This document shows, piece by piece, positions 38,449 through 50,685 of a DNA stretch of 64,000 nt. Source of the DNA: Neocallimastix lanati (nom. inval.). Lineage: Eukaryota > Neocallimastigomycota > Neocallimastigomycetes > Neocallimastigales > Neocallimastigaceae. Positions within the stretch are counted from its first letter, which is position 1; the number at the start of each line of letters is the position of its first letter. The notes beneath the pieces are model-generated. The model was not told the DNA's origin. It saw only the letters and a list, made by a program, of their open reading frames with translations, and made no database searches. The stretch spans positions 1,415,001 to 1,479,000 of the forward strand of contig JACVTC010000015.1 of NCBI GenBank assembly GCA_016946835.1, in the 5' to 3' direction. Made by a program: the position numbers and the translations under genes.

Positions 38449-40087
38449 ATATATATTATAATAGTAATTATAATATAATAATGAATAATTAATAATATAT
38501 TATAAAAATTATTATTAAAAGATATAAATTTAATATTTAATAATTATTATTAAATATACAAATATGTTACTACACATATTTGTTTTAGATCATTATTGAT
38601 ATGCGGGACTTTTATGTGCTACTAATTTTTAATAGTATCGTTATATTTAATTAACCTTTATTAATATATTTTAATTTATAAACCCAATTAACCAAGGGTC
38701 TTCTCTAAACTACAATAAAGAAGAGTAGTTATTAGAAATCTTTATAATAATTTAAATATACATTTAAAATATATTATATCGGAGTATAGTATAATATATA
38801 ATAAATATATATTAAAATAATAAATATAATAAATATAACTATATAATTCTTAAAATGAAAATAAGAATAATAAAGTTAAATATATAAGAATATAATTATA
38901 TAATAAATATGAATATAATAAATAATATCAACTATATATATTTAATTATAATTAAAATAACTAAAACTATTTCATTAAATTATATATTATAATATATAAA
39001 AGTATTATGTATTTTTTAATATAAACTTTATAATAAATATGCATAGTTAAATTATATATATAATAATATTCTTATTATATATATTTAGAAGAAATTAACT
39101 ATTTAATTTAATATATTTAATATATTTCATATTATAATGAATAATATATATATATAAATATTGAATAATATATGAATAAGAAATTATTTCAAATATTATT
39201 ATTGACAAAAGAGATATAAATTTAATATTTAATAATTATTATTAAATATTCAAATATGTTGCTACACATATTTGTTTTATATCATTATTTAATATTAATT
39301 TCAATATGCTAATAATATTTAGTCATTTAGTTGGCCTAGACTAATTCCTAAATATTTTAATAAAGTTAATTTAATAATATTTATTATATTATTATTTTTT
39401 AATATTGAAATTTAAATAACTAAATTATTGAAATTGAAATTGAATTGAAATTCAGTTATTATCTTAACAAGTTGTATGTAAAAAATAAATTGTTTGATTA
39501 GGTAAGATTATTGCTATATTTTTCCAAGTTTTGGGTTAAATTGGTCAGGTCAAGATGTTCTTATTAATTATAACAATTTAATTAAATTTAAATAATAAAT
39601 AACACACATAGAGTTTTATAATTAAGATTTCAATATTTAAGATTTATGTTTTATTAGAACTTTATTTAATATATATTTTAATAATAAAATTAACTAAGAT
39701 TAATATAAAAAATTATTTATTGTCATAATTAATTCATTAACTTTATGTTAATATTTTAGAATTTAATAATCTTACAAAGAATTCAAAATATGGAATTTCA
39801 AATCCTTTTTATACTAAACTAAAATAATAATTAACAATATCTTTATAATTAAATATATTTTAATAATTAAATATTTTAAATAATTATTTTATTACTATTT
39901 TACAAAATATTAAAATATATAATAATTATTTTTTTTAATAGTAAAAATTATTTTAAAAAGAGAATAAATGAATAAATACAATAATTATTAAAGTATTTTT
40001 AATCTTTATTAGATTAGATTAGCTTAAGAACATTAAAATATATTTTTATGATAAAATTTTATTATTTTAAAAATATATTTTTATAAT
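38449..40087. repeat. AT-rich repeat region with truncated LTRs
   Basis: Two related 80-bp blocks (about 38516-38595 and 39210-39290, with ATGTT-CTACACATATTTG). The segment 39205-39469 matches the 3' half of LTR-Z and ends CTTAACA. The segment 39477-39838 matches one end of LTR-X in minus orientation. Between them only A/T-rich sequence; no genes. Confidence 0.65.
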
Positions 40088-40604
40088 TGTAACGTGAATT
40101 GTAACGTGAATTCGGGGCGTAACCCAAAATAATTAACACCACTAGGTTTGTATAAAAAATAAATAATAAGTAAAAAGTTTTTTAATAAAAAAGAATTTAT
40201 TATTTTTTTTAAAGTTAAAATTTATTTTTATTTTTTTTTTTTTTTTTTTTTTATTTATTAATTAAAAATTTGTAATTAAATTACTTATTAAATAATTAAT
40301 AAAAAACACGATTTTTTAAAAATATTTTTTGAAGAAAAATTCACTCGTATTTATACAAAAAATTTTCAAAAGAAATTTTTTATGATGTAATTTTAAACCA
40401 ATTAAGATAATTTGATAAAACTTTTGATAAAAAAAATTTTTTTTGATAAGATAAGAACTTTTTAAAATAATTTTTGATAAGATAAGAATTTTTAAAATAA
40501 ATTTTTTTTTATAAAAAGAAATTAAGCGAATTTGAACTCGAGAAGTATCGATGACTTAGTTACTAACAACTAAGACAAGTTAATTATTTTTAAGATTCGT
40601 TACA
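40088..40604 (-). repeat. Gypsy-C 3' LTR
   Basis: 517 bp; its outer end carries a 12-bp duplication (TGTAACGTGAAT twice), missing in the other LTR. Confidence 0.9.
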
Positions 40605-40620
40605 TGGTCCTCCTCGAGGA
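40605..40620 (-). other. Gypsy-C polypurine tract
   Basis: Sense TCCTCGAGGAGGACCA next to the 3' LTR; the GAGGAGGA core is the likely primer. Confidence 0.65.
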
Positions 40621-40748
40621 TTCGGATACCAGACGAATCTAATTCTAAACTAAAATTAATTTTTAATATACTAACGAGTGAACTTTTTACATTTAACATA
40701 CATGAATTAAAAATATTTAATAAATTTAACTATATTAAAAGATAAAAG

Positions 40749-40790
<42 letters not shown>

Positions 40791-40879
40791 TAATTTGATA
40801 TTAATAAAATATTTAAATTCAATTTTGATATAAATAAGAGTTTAGATATAATTAATAAAATAAAATAAAATATTTTTTG

Positions 40880-41656
40880 TTATTTATCCCTTGAATTGAA
40901 ATCCTTAAGAAGTTCAGGACAATTTAAATTGGATTCGGGTTCCCATGAAGATTCTGAAATTGGATAACCTTTCCATTTGATTAAATATTGAATTTTTCCA
41001 TAGTAAGTTCTTTTATCCAATATTTTCTCGACTTCATATTCTTCTTCATTATTGACTATTACTGGTGGTGGTGGTTGATTTCTTCCAAAAGTATCTTCGT
41101 AGTAGGGTTCAAGTTCTGAGACATGAATAATGGGATGAATTCGCAATTTCTTCGGAAGATCTAATTTATAGGTAACTGGTGATACTTTCTGAATGATTTT
41201 GAAAGGACCGAGTTTTCTTGGTTTAAGTTTCTTGTTCTTATTTCTGAGTACTAAGGAGCTATTTAGCCAGACTTTGTCGTTTGCTTTAAATTCTGGAGGT
41301 TTAATTCGGTGTCTATTTGCATATTCTTCCTGCTTTTTGCTTGCAGACTCTAAGTTCTTCTTTAATTCTTTAGATAGATCTGTTAAGTTCTTCACAAGTT
41401 CTTCAGCTCTGGGAACATTTATGATACTTGGAATTTCAGGAGAATGTCTTGGGTTGTAACCGTAATTTGCAAAGAAAGGAGAATAATTAGAAGATTCCTG
41501 GAGAGCATTATTGTAACTGAATTCGGCTAAATAGAGATAATTCTCCCAATCTGATCCTTTGAAATTTGTGAAACATCTAAGGTATTGTTCTACAACGGAG
41601 TTCACCCTCTCCGTCAAACCGTTGGTTTGGTGATGGAATGGTGAAGAGTATTTCAT
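40880..41656 (-). pseudogene. Gypsy-C integrase C-terminal half and chromodomain
   Basis: 258 codons in the open frame. Integrase continues with [16 protein letters not shown] (the catalytic E), [20 protein letters not shown], and the GPF/Y module [32 protein letters not shown]. The C-terminal chromodomain (about residues 207-255) has [20 protein letters not shown] and SSWEPESNL, with the aromatic residues of the methyl-lysine cage. The frame is open upstream through [12 protein letters not shown] to an indel near 41730. Confidence 0.9.
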
Positions 41657-41732
41657 ATTAATTCCAAGAGCTTTACAGATAGCAATCCAAAATTTAGAAG
41701 TGAATTGGGATCCACGATCGGAAAGAATTTCA

Positions 41733-43025
41733 TCAGGGAGGAAGTCTGAAGATCGATTTCATGAAAGCAGAAGCGGTATCAATAGCAGAAGGGATATTTG
41801 CAAAAGGAATGAAGTGAGACATCTTGGAAAAACGATCAACGGTAACAAATATACAAGTAAACCCATTGGAAAGTGGTAAATTAGTAATAAAATCCATAGA
41901 GACTGAAGACCAAGGACGAGAAGGGATTTCCAAAGGTTGTAAAAATCCGTAAGGTTTATGTCGGAGTACCTTTGAACGACAACAAGTTTCGCAAGATCGG
42001 ATGTAGTCTTGAGCGTCAGAGTTAAGGGAAGGCCACCAAAAGTCACGATTTAAGAGATTAATAGTTTTTTTAAAACCAAAATGACCTGCGGATGGAGAGT
42101 CATGACAAATTTTCAAGGCTAAAGACCGGCAGTTGGGAGGAACATAGAGTTTATTTTGGAAAAGTAAGTAGCTGTTACTAATTGAGAATTCCTTAATTTT
42201 TTGATGAGGGACAGGTAATTTCTTGTTTTCTAAGTAATCGCAAATGGAATGATAAAATGGATCGGTTTTACATTCGGAAAGGATTTTTTCAGAAAATGTT
42301 TCAACAGAGACTGGAAAAGCAGAAAAGTTTTCTGGGCGGAGAACAGTAAATGGAATATCAGAAGTGGAAATTTCATAATTCAAAGCATAATCAGGTCTTC
42401 TTGATAAGGCATCGGGTTTACCATTGGAAGAACCTGAACGATATTCAATCTTGAAGTTAAATTCTGATAAGAAGAGAGACCAACGAACAAGTCTTTGAGT
42501 CATTTTTTCAGGTTTCTTTTGATATAACAGGTTTCGGTGATCAGAGTAGATAATAAAAGGATGAGTCGCACCCTTTAGAAAGTGTCTCCAATTTTCTAAA
42601 GAATCAATAATAGCTAAAAGTTCCTTATCGTAAATTGGATAATTTCTTTCAACAGGAGAGAGAGATCTTGAATAAAAGGCAATAGGATGAACTTTATTAT
42701 CTTTAGGAGTCTTTTGAGAAAGGACAGCACCGATTGCAAAATTACTGCTGTCAGTTTCAACAGTGAAGGGTAGGTTACGATCAGGGTAAGCAAGGACCGG
42801 AGAAGAGGAAAATTTCGATTTAATATTATCAAAAGCTTCTTGAGCTTCAATTGACCATACAAATTTAACGTTCTTTCTTAAAAGATGATTAAGTGGATGG
42901 GCTAACTTGGCAAATCCAGGAATAAATCTTCTATAATAATTTGTGAGTCCAAGGAAAGATTGAATTTCTTTTACGCAAGTTGGAGTAGGCCATTCAAGAA
43001 TTGAAGAAATCTTTTTGGGATCCAT
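41733..43025 (-). pseudogene. Gypsy-C RT end, RNase H and integrase N-terminal half
   Basis: 430 codons from the first Met; the frame is open further upstream. ILEWPTP..VKEIQSFLGLTNYYRRFI (RT connection), RNase H with TVETDSSNFAIGAVL, YDKELLAII and IYSDHRNL, zinc H2C2 (HDSPSAGHFGFKKT..CETCCRSK) and the first integrase aspartates (VSMDFITNLP). It ends early at TGA 41733 where the sequence expected to read HGLPDE is altered by an indel. Confidence 0.9.
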
Positions 43026-43093
43026 AAATATACCTGTAGCAGAAATTCTATGACCAAGGAAATCTAAGTAAGGGACAAAGAATTCACATTTTT

Positions 43094-45055
43094 CTAGTTT
43101 CGCAAAAAACCAGCTTTACGAAGTCTTTTGAGAACTTCGATAACGTGTTCAAAATGAGAAGACATATCTGGGGAGAAGATTATAATATCATCGATATAAC
43201 AGTAGACATATGTACCAAGAATATCTTCGAATACATCATTAATGAAGTGTTGGAAAACAGCTGGGGCATTTTTTAACCCGAAAGGCATAACCAAATATTC
43301 AAAGTGGCCATACTTGCAGGTAAAAGCTGTTTTATACTCGTCTCCTTCTTTTATTCTTACAAGATTATATGCAGAACGGAGATCGAGTTTTGAAAATACT
43401 TTACCTTTACCTAAATGTTCGAGCATGTCATTAATAAGTGGTAATGGATAAGAGTCCCGAATTGTTATTTCGTTAAGTTTTCTGTAATCAACAACCATAC
43501 GTAATTCACCATTCTTCTTAAAAACTAAAAATACAGGAGCACCAGCAGGAGATTTGGATTTACGAATAAGGCCTTTTGAGAGATTTTCTTCAATATATTC
43601 TTTAAGAGCTTTAGACTCAGCATCAGTAAGCGGGTAGATAGGGCCATAATAAAGGATAGAGTTAGGCTTGAGCTTAATCTCACAATCATACTGCCTATGT
43701 GGTGGTAATATGTTTGCAGATCCTTCATCGAAAATATCTTTATAAGGTTGAAGTATAGTAGGCAATAATTTTAATATTCTATCAACAGTAGCAGGTTCCT
43801 TTTCTTTTGTAGAAGGGACAGTTGTAGGAGAAGAAATATGAGCTGTAAAAGAATTTGGAGTTAGTAAACAATTTGAAATACAATTGCTAGACTTAAAGGA
43901 TAGTTCTTTAGTTACGAAATTTATTGTCGGATTGTGTGTGAATAACCAGTCAGTACCAAGAATAGCACAGTAAGAGGGTAAATCAACAATGTAGAATTCA
44001 GCTTGACAAATGTGATTTCCGTATTTGAGTGATATTGGTAAAGTTTTTCCCAGAATTAATTGATCACCTCCAATACCGGAAACGCTCGGTAATTTAGAAT
44101 TTTCATTATAGGGAATGTTATTTTCTATAGCGTAATAAACGTCCATAAGATTAAGTTGAGAACCTGAATCCAGAAGAATCTTTGAATTAACTGAAACGTC
44201 CGAAATAGAAAGAGTGAAATCAAAGATTGGAAGCCTGTGGTTAGGTTGGTCAGAAATTCTTGGCCTAAGAGTTGAATTTAAAACAAGATTTGAAATGTGA
44301 GAACTTGAAGAAGGTTTATTCTTTTTTAATTTAGGGCAATTTTCACGAATGTGATCTGGATCGGCACAATAAAGACAAAGATGTTCTCTAATTCTTCTTT
44401 CTCTTTCTTCATTAGAAAGCTTACTAAAAGATTTATTATTGTTATTTGAAGATTTCTTTTTTGGAGTAAACTTTGGACATGTTTTATTATCATTTGAATG
44501 CTTATTATGATTAAAAAATTGTCTATGTGTAGAAATTCTAGAATCAATTCTTGCTGCAATAGTTTGAAGGGAAAGGAGATTTCTGGGACCAGGAAACATT
44601 TCTAATATTCTTGTTGCAATAGAATCTTGAAGACCATCAATGAAAGCATCCATTTTTTCATCCTCATTCCAAGAAGAATTATCGAAATATTTATTAAATT
44701 CATTAATATAACTTGTAATATCACCAAGTCTTCGTTGTTTAATTACACGTAGTTTTTGATTGGCGATAAATACTGAGTCGTTGTCTCCGAAAACAGCTTT
44801 CATTCTTTCTTTAAATGCTTGATAATCTCCAAGACAGTCATCCCTGTTTTCAATTAAAGTAGCTGCCCAGTTCATAGCATCACCGTAAAGTCTAGATATA
44901 AGATATATGACTTTAGCTTCATCGGTGTTGTATCTGTCTGGGTACAGCATAAAAATCAATTCAATTTTTGTTAAAAAACCCTTTAAGTAACGACGGTCTC
45001 CTGCAAAACCATCTTTAAGAGTAGCATTATTTAAAATATTATTTTGATCTTCCAT
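43094..45055 (-). pseudogene. Gypsy-C gag, protease and reverse transcriptase
   Basis: 653 codons in one frame. Gag capsid region about residues 15-180 (FLTKIELIFMLYPDRY, FKERMKAVFGD). Zinc knuckle C227-x2-C230-x4-H235-x4-C240. Protease LLDSGSQLNLMD (DSGS at 296-299). RT: LPPHRQYDCEIKL, KSKSPAGAPVFLVFKKN, VVDYRKLNEITIRDSYPLP, SKLDLRSAYNLVRI, MPFGLKNAPAVFQHFI and YIDDIIIFS. It ends prematurely at KAGFLRN because one T is lost from a homopolymer near 43110; the next frame continues the RT. Single-frame Gag-Pol is the usual layout for this group. Confidence 0.92.
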
Positions 45056-45492
45056 TTTAAATTAAATTTTTAAGAATTTTATCAAGATTTGAATACGATT
45101 ATAAATTTTGTTAGACTGAACCTAAATTTTATATTTTTAGGATGTTTAGGATTGCTTTAAAACACAAGGTTTACTAGTAGTAAGAAATCAAATAGTAGAA
45201 TTAAGTCCTGGAGTAATTGGAAAACCAAGGGAATATATCTGAATAGAAGTTCACCAAAGTAGTTGTAGGGATACCAATAAAGAGGATAATATTAAAAGGT
45301 AGAAAAGACTCAAAACAGTAAAAACAAGAAGTAAATACAAAAAGTAAAGCTCAAAGGTAGAAATTCAACGTTGAAGCACAGTGAAACACTGAATAATGCA
45401 AAAATATAGGAGCCTAAAGTAAGAATTCAAAGTAGTAACTAAAGGTAAAACTTGAAAGGTAGAAACCAAAGTATATCTTGAAATCAAAGAAA

Positions 45493-45750
45493 GGTAAAAA
45501 CCAAAAGTATTTCTTGGAAGGTAGAAACCAAAAGTATTTCTTGGAGGGTAGAAACCAAAAGTATATCTTGAAGGGTAGAAACCAAAAGTATATCTTGAAG
45601 GGTAGAAACCAAAAGTATATCTTGAAGGGTAGAAACCAAAAGTATATCTTGAAGGATAGAAACCAAAAGTATATCTTGAAGGGTAGAAACCAAAAGTATA
45701 TCTTGAAGGGTAGAAACCAAAAGTATATCTTGAAGGGTAGAAACCAAAAG
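45493..45750. repeat. 27-bp minisatellite in the Gypsy-C leader
   Basis: About 9.5 units of GGTAGAAACCAAAAGTATAT plus CTTGAAG, 27 bp each. As 27 is divisible by three, both strands stay open, giving false NQKYILKGR-type frames. Degenerate copies extend back to about 45240. Confidence 0.97.
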
Positions 45751-45782
45751 AAAGAATTTATACAAAGGTAGTGGTTCTTTTC

Positions 45783-45841
45783 AGTGGTGTTTTTTATTGT
45801 AACGTGAATTCGGGGCGTAACCCAAAATAATTAACACCACT
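45783..45841 (-). promoter_or_regulatory. Gypsy-C possible self-priming pair
   Basis: AACACCACT (sense, 45791-45783), 6 nt past the 5' LTR where a primer site belongs, is the exact complement of AGTGGTGTT inside the LTR (45833-45841). No TGG-starting tRNA match is seen. Tf1/sushi chromoviruses are known to self-prime this way. Confidence 0.45.
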
Positions 45842-46303
45842 AGGTTTGTATAAAAAATAAATAATAAGTAAAAAGTTTTTTAATAAAAAAGAATTTATTA
45901 TTTTTTTTAAAGTTAAAATTTATTTTTATTTTTTTTTTTTTTTTTTTTTTTATTTATTAATTAAAAATTTGTAATTAAATTACTTATTAAATAATTAATA
46001 AAAAACACGATTTTTTAAAAATATTTTTTGAAGAAAAATTCACTCGTATTTATACAAAAAATTTTCAAAAGAAATTTTTTATGATGTAATTTTAAACCAA
46101 TTAAGATAATTTGATAAAACTTTTGATAAAAAAAATTTTTTTTGATAAGATAAGAACTTTTTAAAATAATTTTTGATAAGATAAGAATTTTTAAAATAAA
46201 TTTTTTTTTATAAAAAGAAATTAAGCGAATTTGAACTCGAGAAGTATCGATGACTTAGTTACTAACAACTAAGACAAGTTAATTATTTTTAAGATTCGTT
46301 ACA
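45798..46303 (-). repeat. Gypsy-C 5' LTR
   Basis: 506 bp with TG..CA ends. Includes an inner hairpin (CTTAGTT / AACTAAG) near 46254-46273 and a long T tract. Confidence 0.9.
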
Positions 46304-46547
46304 ATAATTAAAGTATTGTTATAATATTATTTTTTAAATATTAAAATATATCTTTATAATTAAATTTATTTTTATAATTAAATATTATTAATAATTATTT
46401 TATTTTAAAAAATATCTATAATTAATTATAAAATATAATAAAAACAAGTTTAAAAAAATTATTTTGAATTTTTATTTATTTAAAAAAATTATTTTGAATT
46501 TTTATTTATTTATTCATTCATTTACTTATATCTATAAGCCATTTGTC

Positions 46548-46655
46548 GAAATGCAACTTGGGGAAATGCAACTTGGGGAAATGCAACATTTTAATAATAC
46601 GCCACTTGGCGAAATGCAGTCTGGAGAAATGCAATCTGGGGAAATGCAACTCTCC
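46548..46655. repeat. 15-bp minisatellite (GAAATGCAACTTGGG)
   Basis: Six units starting GAAATGCA; the third is expanded to 33 bp. All unit lengths are multiples of three, so the frame stays open (VEMQLGEMQLGEMQ). Confidence 0.93.
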
Positions 46656-46660
46656 CTAAA

Positions 46661-46828
46661 TTATCTTTAATAAATAAGTCCAAACCCTTTGGTTTCTAAT
46701 TATTTAATGTTTCTAATATTTATTTGTATAATTAAAATCGAATTAAAATAACTTTTGTCAATAACTAAATTAAATTTCAATTGATCTAATAGTGAATTTT
46801 AACTTCAAATCCACTAGTATTCGTGACA
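46661..46828 (-). repeat. truncated LTR-X
   Basis: Matches the terminal 170 bp of the LTR at 50686-51875, ending TTCGTGACA. Confidence 0.85.
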
Positions 46829-47884
46829 AATTAATAATATTTTATAACGAAATTAATGTTATTAATTCATTCTTTACCATCTTTGTTGAGGTTCATATTA
46901 GAAAAGGAGTATGAACATTAAATAAATAGATAAATTAACTAATTACTAAATTACACAAAAAGAAATTAATACTACACATTATAAATTTTATTTAAAGAAC
47001 TATTATTAAAAATATTTATTATTTATAAATTATATAATTATTTTATTGTTAAAAATACTTTATTAATATTAATATTTATTTTTATAACAATATGGGAAAC
47101 CTTTCAATTATTATTCCTAATTCATTTTTTTTTACTATTTCTAATTCTTTTCTCAGAAGGCCCCCTCATAAAAAAAATATGGATTATACATATTTTATAT
47201 TATTTAATTACATTATTAAAATCCAATCATATAAATTAATTAATTACATAAATTTAATATTTAAAATAATAAAATATAATTAATATAAAAAATTATTAAT
47301 ATAGAATATAAGAAAATTATTAATAGTAAAGAATATAATAATATATTTTTATATAATAAATTATTAAGAATTTATGTTAAAAATATCATTATTATTTCAT
47401 TCTTTATCATCTTTGATACGATATTTTTATTAAACATCAATATCAATATTTATTTTATTTTATTTGGACGATAACAGTAGGGAATAATTGACAAAATAAT
47501 ATATTCTAATATTATATAGAATAATACACACAATAATAATATTCACACTTTAATATTTAGTTTATTTATTTTATTTATTTATTATCATTCATCAATAAAA
47601 ATACATCATCAATATAAATATTTGTTAACTAGTTAAAATATAATTAATTACCAAAATCTCTTATGTTATTAATGTAAACTAAATATAAAACTACACTAAA
47701 CTATACTAATAAACATGTTTATAGGTTAAATTATTAATAAAACTAAATTAATATTAATAAAAGAACCAATCTTTAAACTATTATTATTTACTAACTATAT
47801 ATAATATTAATTATTATTAACCAATAAGATTTCATCAAATAATTTCTAACCTAAATTTCACTAAATTATGGTATTTATGGTGGT

Positions 47885-48760
47885 ACCGTATCATCAATGG
47901 TAGACTCGGGGTTAACACGTATAGATTTAAAATCAAGCAGGGGGGGCGGGTATTACCCTGCTTTGATTTTAAATTATAAAAAAAATTTCTTTTTATTAAA
48001 ATTTATTTATTATTTATTAATATTAAAATTTATTTTTGAAGTACATATTTAATTTTTAGGAAGTTTTTATAATATTTATATTTTTTTGTAAATTTAAAGT
48101 ATAATTATTTGTTTATAATTTAAAGAATTTTATAGAATTATTGAATTAATTTTATATCAATAATTCATTTTTGTTTTAATTTTTATAAATATAATAATAT
48201 AATATTTAAATATAATTTAATTAGAAATAATTATAAAATAAATATATAGAAAATAACTTTTACTATTTTCTTTGATATTTTAAGTTAAATAAAATGTTTT
48301 TAAAGATTAATATAATAAATTTAATAATCTTTAATTATTTTAAATAATATTTGTAATTATTTTCAAAAATAAATAAAATTTTTATAATATTTAATTAATA
48401 ATTTTAATAATTTTATAATAATTTTATAATAATATTTAATTAATTGTTTTAATAATTTTATAATAATTTTATAATAATATTTAATTAATAGTTGTAATAA
48501 TTCAAAATATCTTAAAAGTATATAATTTTTAATATTTACAATAATATTTTAATATACATATATTTAATAATATACAACAAATTAATTAATTAAGATTGAT
48601 TTAATATTATTTACAAATTAAATTTAATTTATATTAAAATAAATTATTTTTTACAATGAGGTTTAGGTTATCAAGAATATAGGAAAGTACAATTTAGTAA
48701 AGAATTATTAATAATATTTTATAATAAAATAAAGGTTATTAATTCATTCTTTACCATCAA
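47885..48760. repeat. repeat Y, copy 1
   Basis: About 0.9 kb closely similar to 53285-54325: it starts with GGTAGACTCGGGGTT, a GC-rich hairpin (47925-47974), then AT-rich sequence, and ends with GTTATCAAGAATATAGG and an imperfect hairpin closing TTCATTCTTTACC. No coding capacity. Confidence 0.8.
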
Positions 48761-49005
48761 TTGACAAATGTTGACTATTATCTTAATTTAGAATTTACTT
48801 CTAAAAGTGATAATAATGTGTCAATTAAAAAAGTAGTTATTAACACAAAAATGTTAATTAAAACACTAAAGTTTAAAGTAAGAAAAGAATATTTGTTTTT
48901 TTTTATAATAAAACTTTATTTATTAATATAAATATATATTCCGTGCCATTTTTTTTATAAAGAATGCCTAAATAATGTTCTTTTGGTTATTCATCTTAAA
49001 TGATT

Positions 49006-50199
49006 TGTCACGAATACTAGTGGATTTGAAGTTAAAATTCACTATTAGATCAATTGAAATTTAATTTAGTTATTGACAAAAGTTATTTTAATTCGATTTT
49101 AATTATAAAAATAAATATTAGAAACATTAAAGAATTAGAAACCAAAGGGTTTGGACTTATTTATTGAAGATAATTTAATTTAATTTAACCCTTTAGAATT
49201 TGATAAAAATAGCATGAAGAAAAACAACGATAACTCAACAAATAATGGAAATATTGTATTGGTATTCCCACTAATATTATATTCATTAGAAGGCTACGGT
49301 CGAGAACTACAACATATGTTAAAATCAACCTTATTGGACAACTAGATAACAAGATATTGGACTTTAAAGATATTTAAATATAAAAATATAATTTAATTGT
49401 TTAAGACCCTAAATTATTAATTAAGAAATTTATATTAGATAAATATTAGATAAATCTCTTAACTTGGAAATTATATTATTAATTTGTATTATTAATTAAA
49501 AATACAGAATTGGTTATTAGTAATAGTTTTATAATATTTTAAATAAGTTTTATAAGTTTTATATATTTTATTATTATATATTTTATTCAATTATTTCTAA
49601 AAGATTCTAATGAATTCTTTATCATTCTAAAGATTTCCGAAAGAGAATTTTTAATTAGTTTTAATATTTTATTTTATTTTATTTTATATTTTATTATTAA
49701 ATTAGTTTTATTATTAAATTGTTTTATGAATAAGTTATATAGTTATTTTATTAAAAGATTCATATCAATATTATTTTATTATTATATTTTATATAGTTTA
49801 TATACATGTATGAATATATTAAGATTAAAATGTATTAATTAATTATATTGTTAATTATTATTTTAGTTTAGTATAAAAAGGATTTGAAATTCCATATTTT
49901 GAATTCTTTGTAAGATTATTAAATTCTAAAATATTAACATAAAGTTAATAAATTAATTATAACAATAAATAATTCTTTATATTAATCTTAGTTAATTTTA
50001 TTATTAAAATATATATTAAATAAAGTTCTAATAAAACATAAATCTTAAATATTGAAATCTTAATTATAAAACTCTGTGTGTGTTATTTATTATTTAAATT
50101 TAATTAAATTGTTATAATTAATAAAAAACATCTTGACCTGACCAATTTAACCCAAAACTAGGAAAGGTATAGCAATAATCACTCAATTTTAATTTTACA
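49006..50199 (+). repeat. LTR-X, plus orientation
   Basis: 1194 bp, TGTCACGAATACTAG..TTTTACA. It is the inverted partner of 50686-51875. The 5-bp flanks (TGATT, AGTAA) differ, so recombination after insertion is likely. Confidence 0.88.
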
Positions 50200-50685
50200 A
50201 GTAAAGAATTATTAATAATAAAATAAAGATTATTAATTCATTCTTTACCAAACTGTAAGAAATTACTTATAAAATTAATTATAAATAATTTCTTAACTAC
50301 AAATTAACATTAATTATTACTAATTAACATTAATTTGAGAAAATAAAATTAAATATAATTAAATAAATATAAAATAATATAAATAATTAATTATACTTAA
50401 CTTAAATATAAGATAGAGTTTATTATAGAAAGTTTATAATAAACAATAACACAAAAGGAATAAAAGACACAAATATTTATAAAATATGTTTTTATTGAAA
50501 AGGGTTTTGTTTATTAATTAATTATTTTATTTGAATTATTATTTATTATAAAAATTCTAAAATAATAACTCTTGATTTCTCGAAGAGAACTCAAGAGAAT
50601 CAAATATATATAAATTAATAATTAAATATTATTGGTTAAAATAAATACAATAATTTAATGTATTAAATTAATGTATTAAATAAGA
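50200..50685. repeat. spacer between inverted LTRs
   Basis: AT-rich. Starts with the Y-type terminal hairpin (AGTAAAGAATTATTAATAAT..TTCATTCTTTACC) and contains a sequence related, in opposite orientation, to 24067-24290, with the 29-nt hairpin at 50569-50597. Confidence 0.65.

Larger units (their letters stand above)
40088..46303 (-). mobile_element. Ty3/gypsy chromovirus Gypsy-C
   Basis: 6.2-kb minus-strand element. LTRs (TGTAACG..CGTTACA) are almost identical, flanked by target duplication ATAAT (40083-40087, 46304-46308). Sense order: 5' LTR, self-priming-like site, 27-bp minisatellite leader, gag-protease-RT, RNase H-integrase, chromodomain, polypurine tract, 3' LTR. Two breaks in pol (a one-base loss in a T run near 43110, an indel near 41730) inactivate it. 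The chromodomain suggests targeting to marked chromatin. Base composition is clearly less AT-rich than the surrounding DNA. Confidence 0.94.
46304..49005. repeat. repeat-rich intergenic region
   Basis: Contains the 15-bp minisatellite, an LTR-X fragment and repeat Y, listed separately. 47397-47530 recurs in part at 54330-54430 and 62690-62820 (TTGATACG.., then TATATTCTAATA). No genes seen; the short open frame near 47092 has no support. Confidence 0.6.

Noticed and set aside
45478-45771. Open frames on both strands with 9-residue repeats (NQKYILKGR)
   Set aside because: A 27-bp repeat free of stops keeps any frame open; it sits in the leader of Gypsy-C.
46230-46290. tRNA-like pattern at the Gypsy-C LTR end (GTTCAAAT box and an anticodon-like hairpin on minus)
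   Set aside because: T and acceptor stems do not pair; only one hairpin holds.
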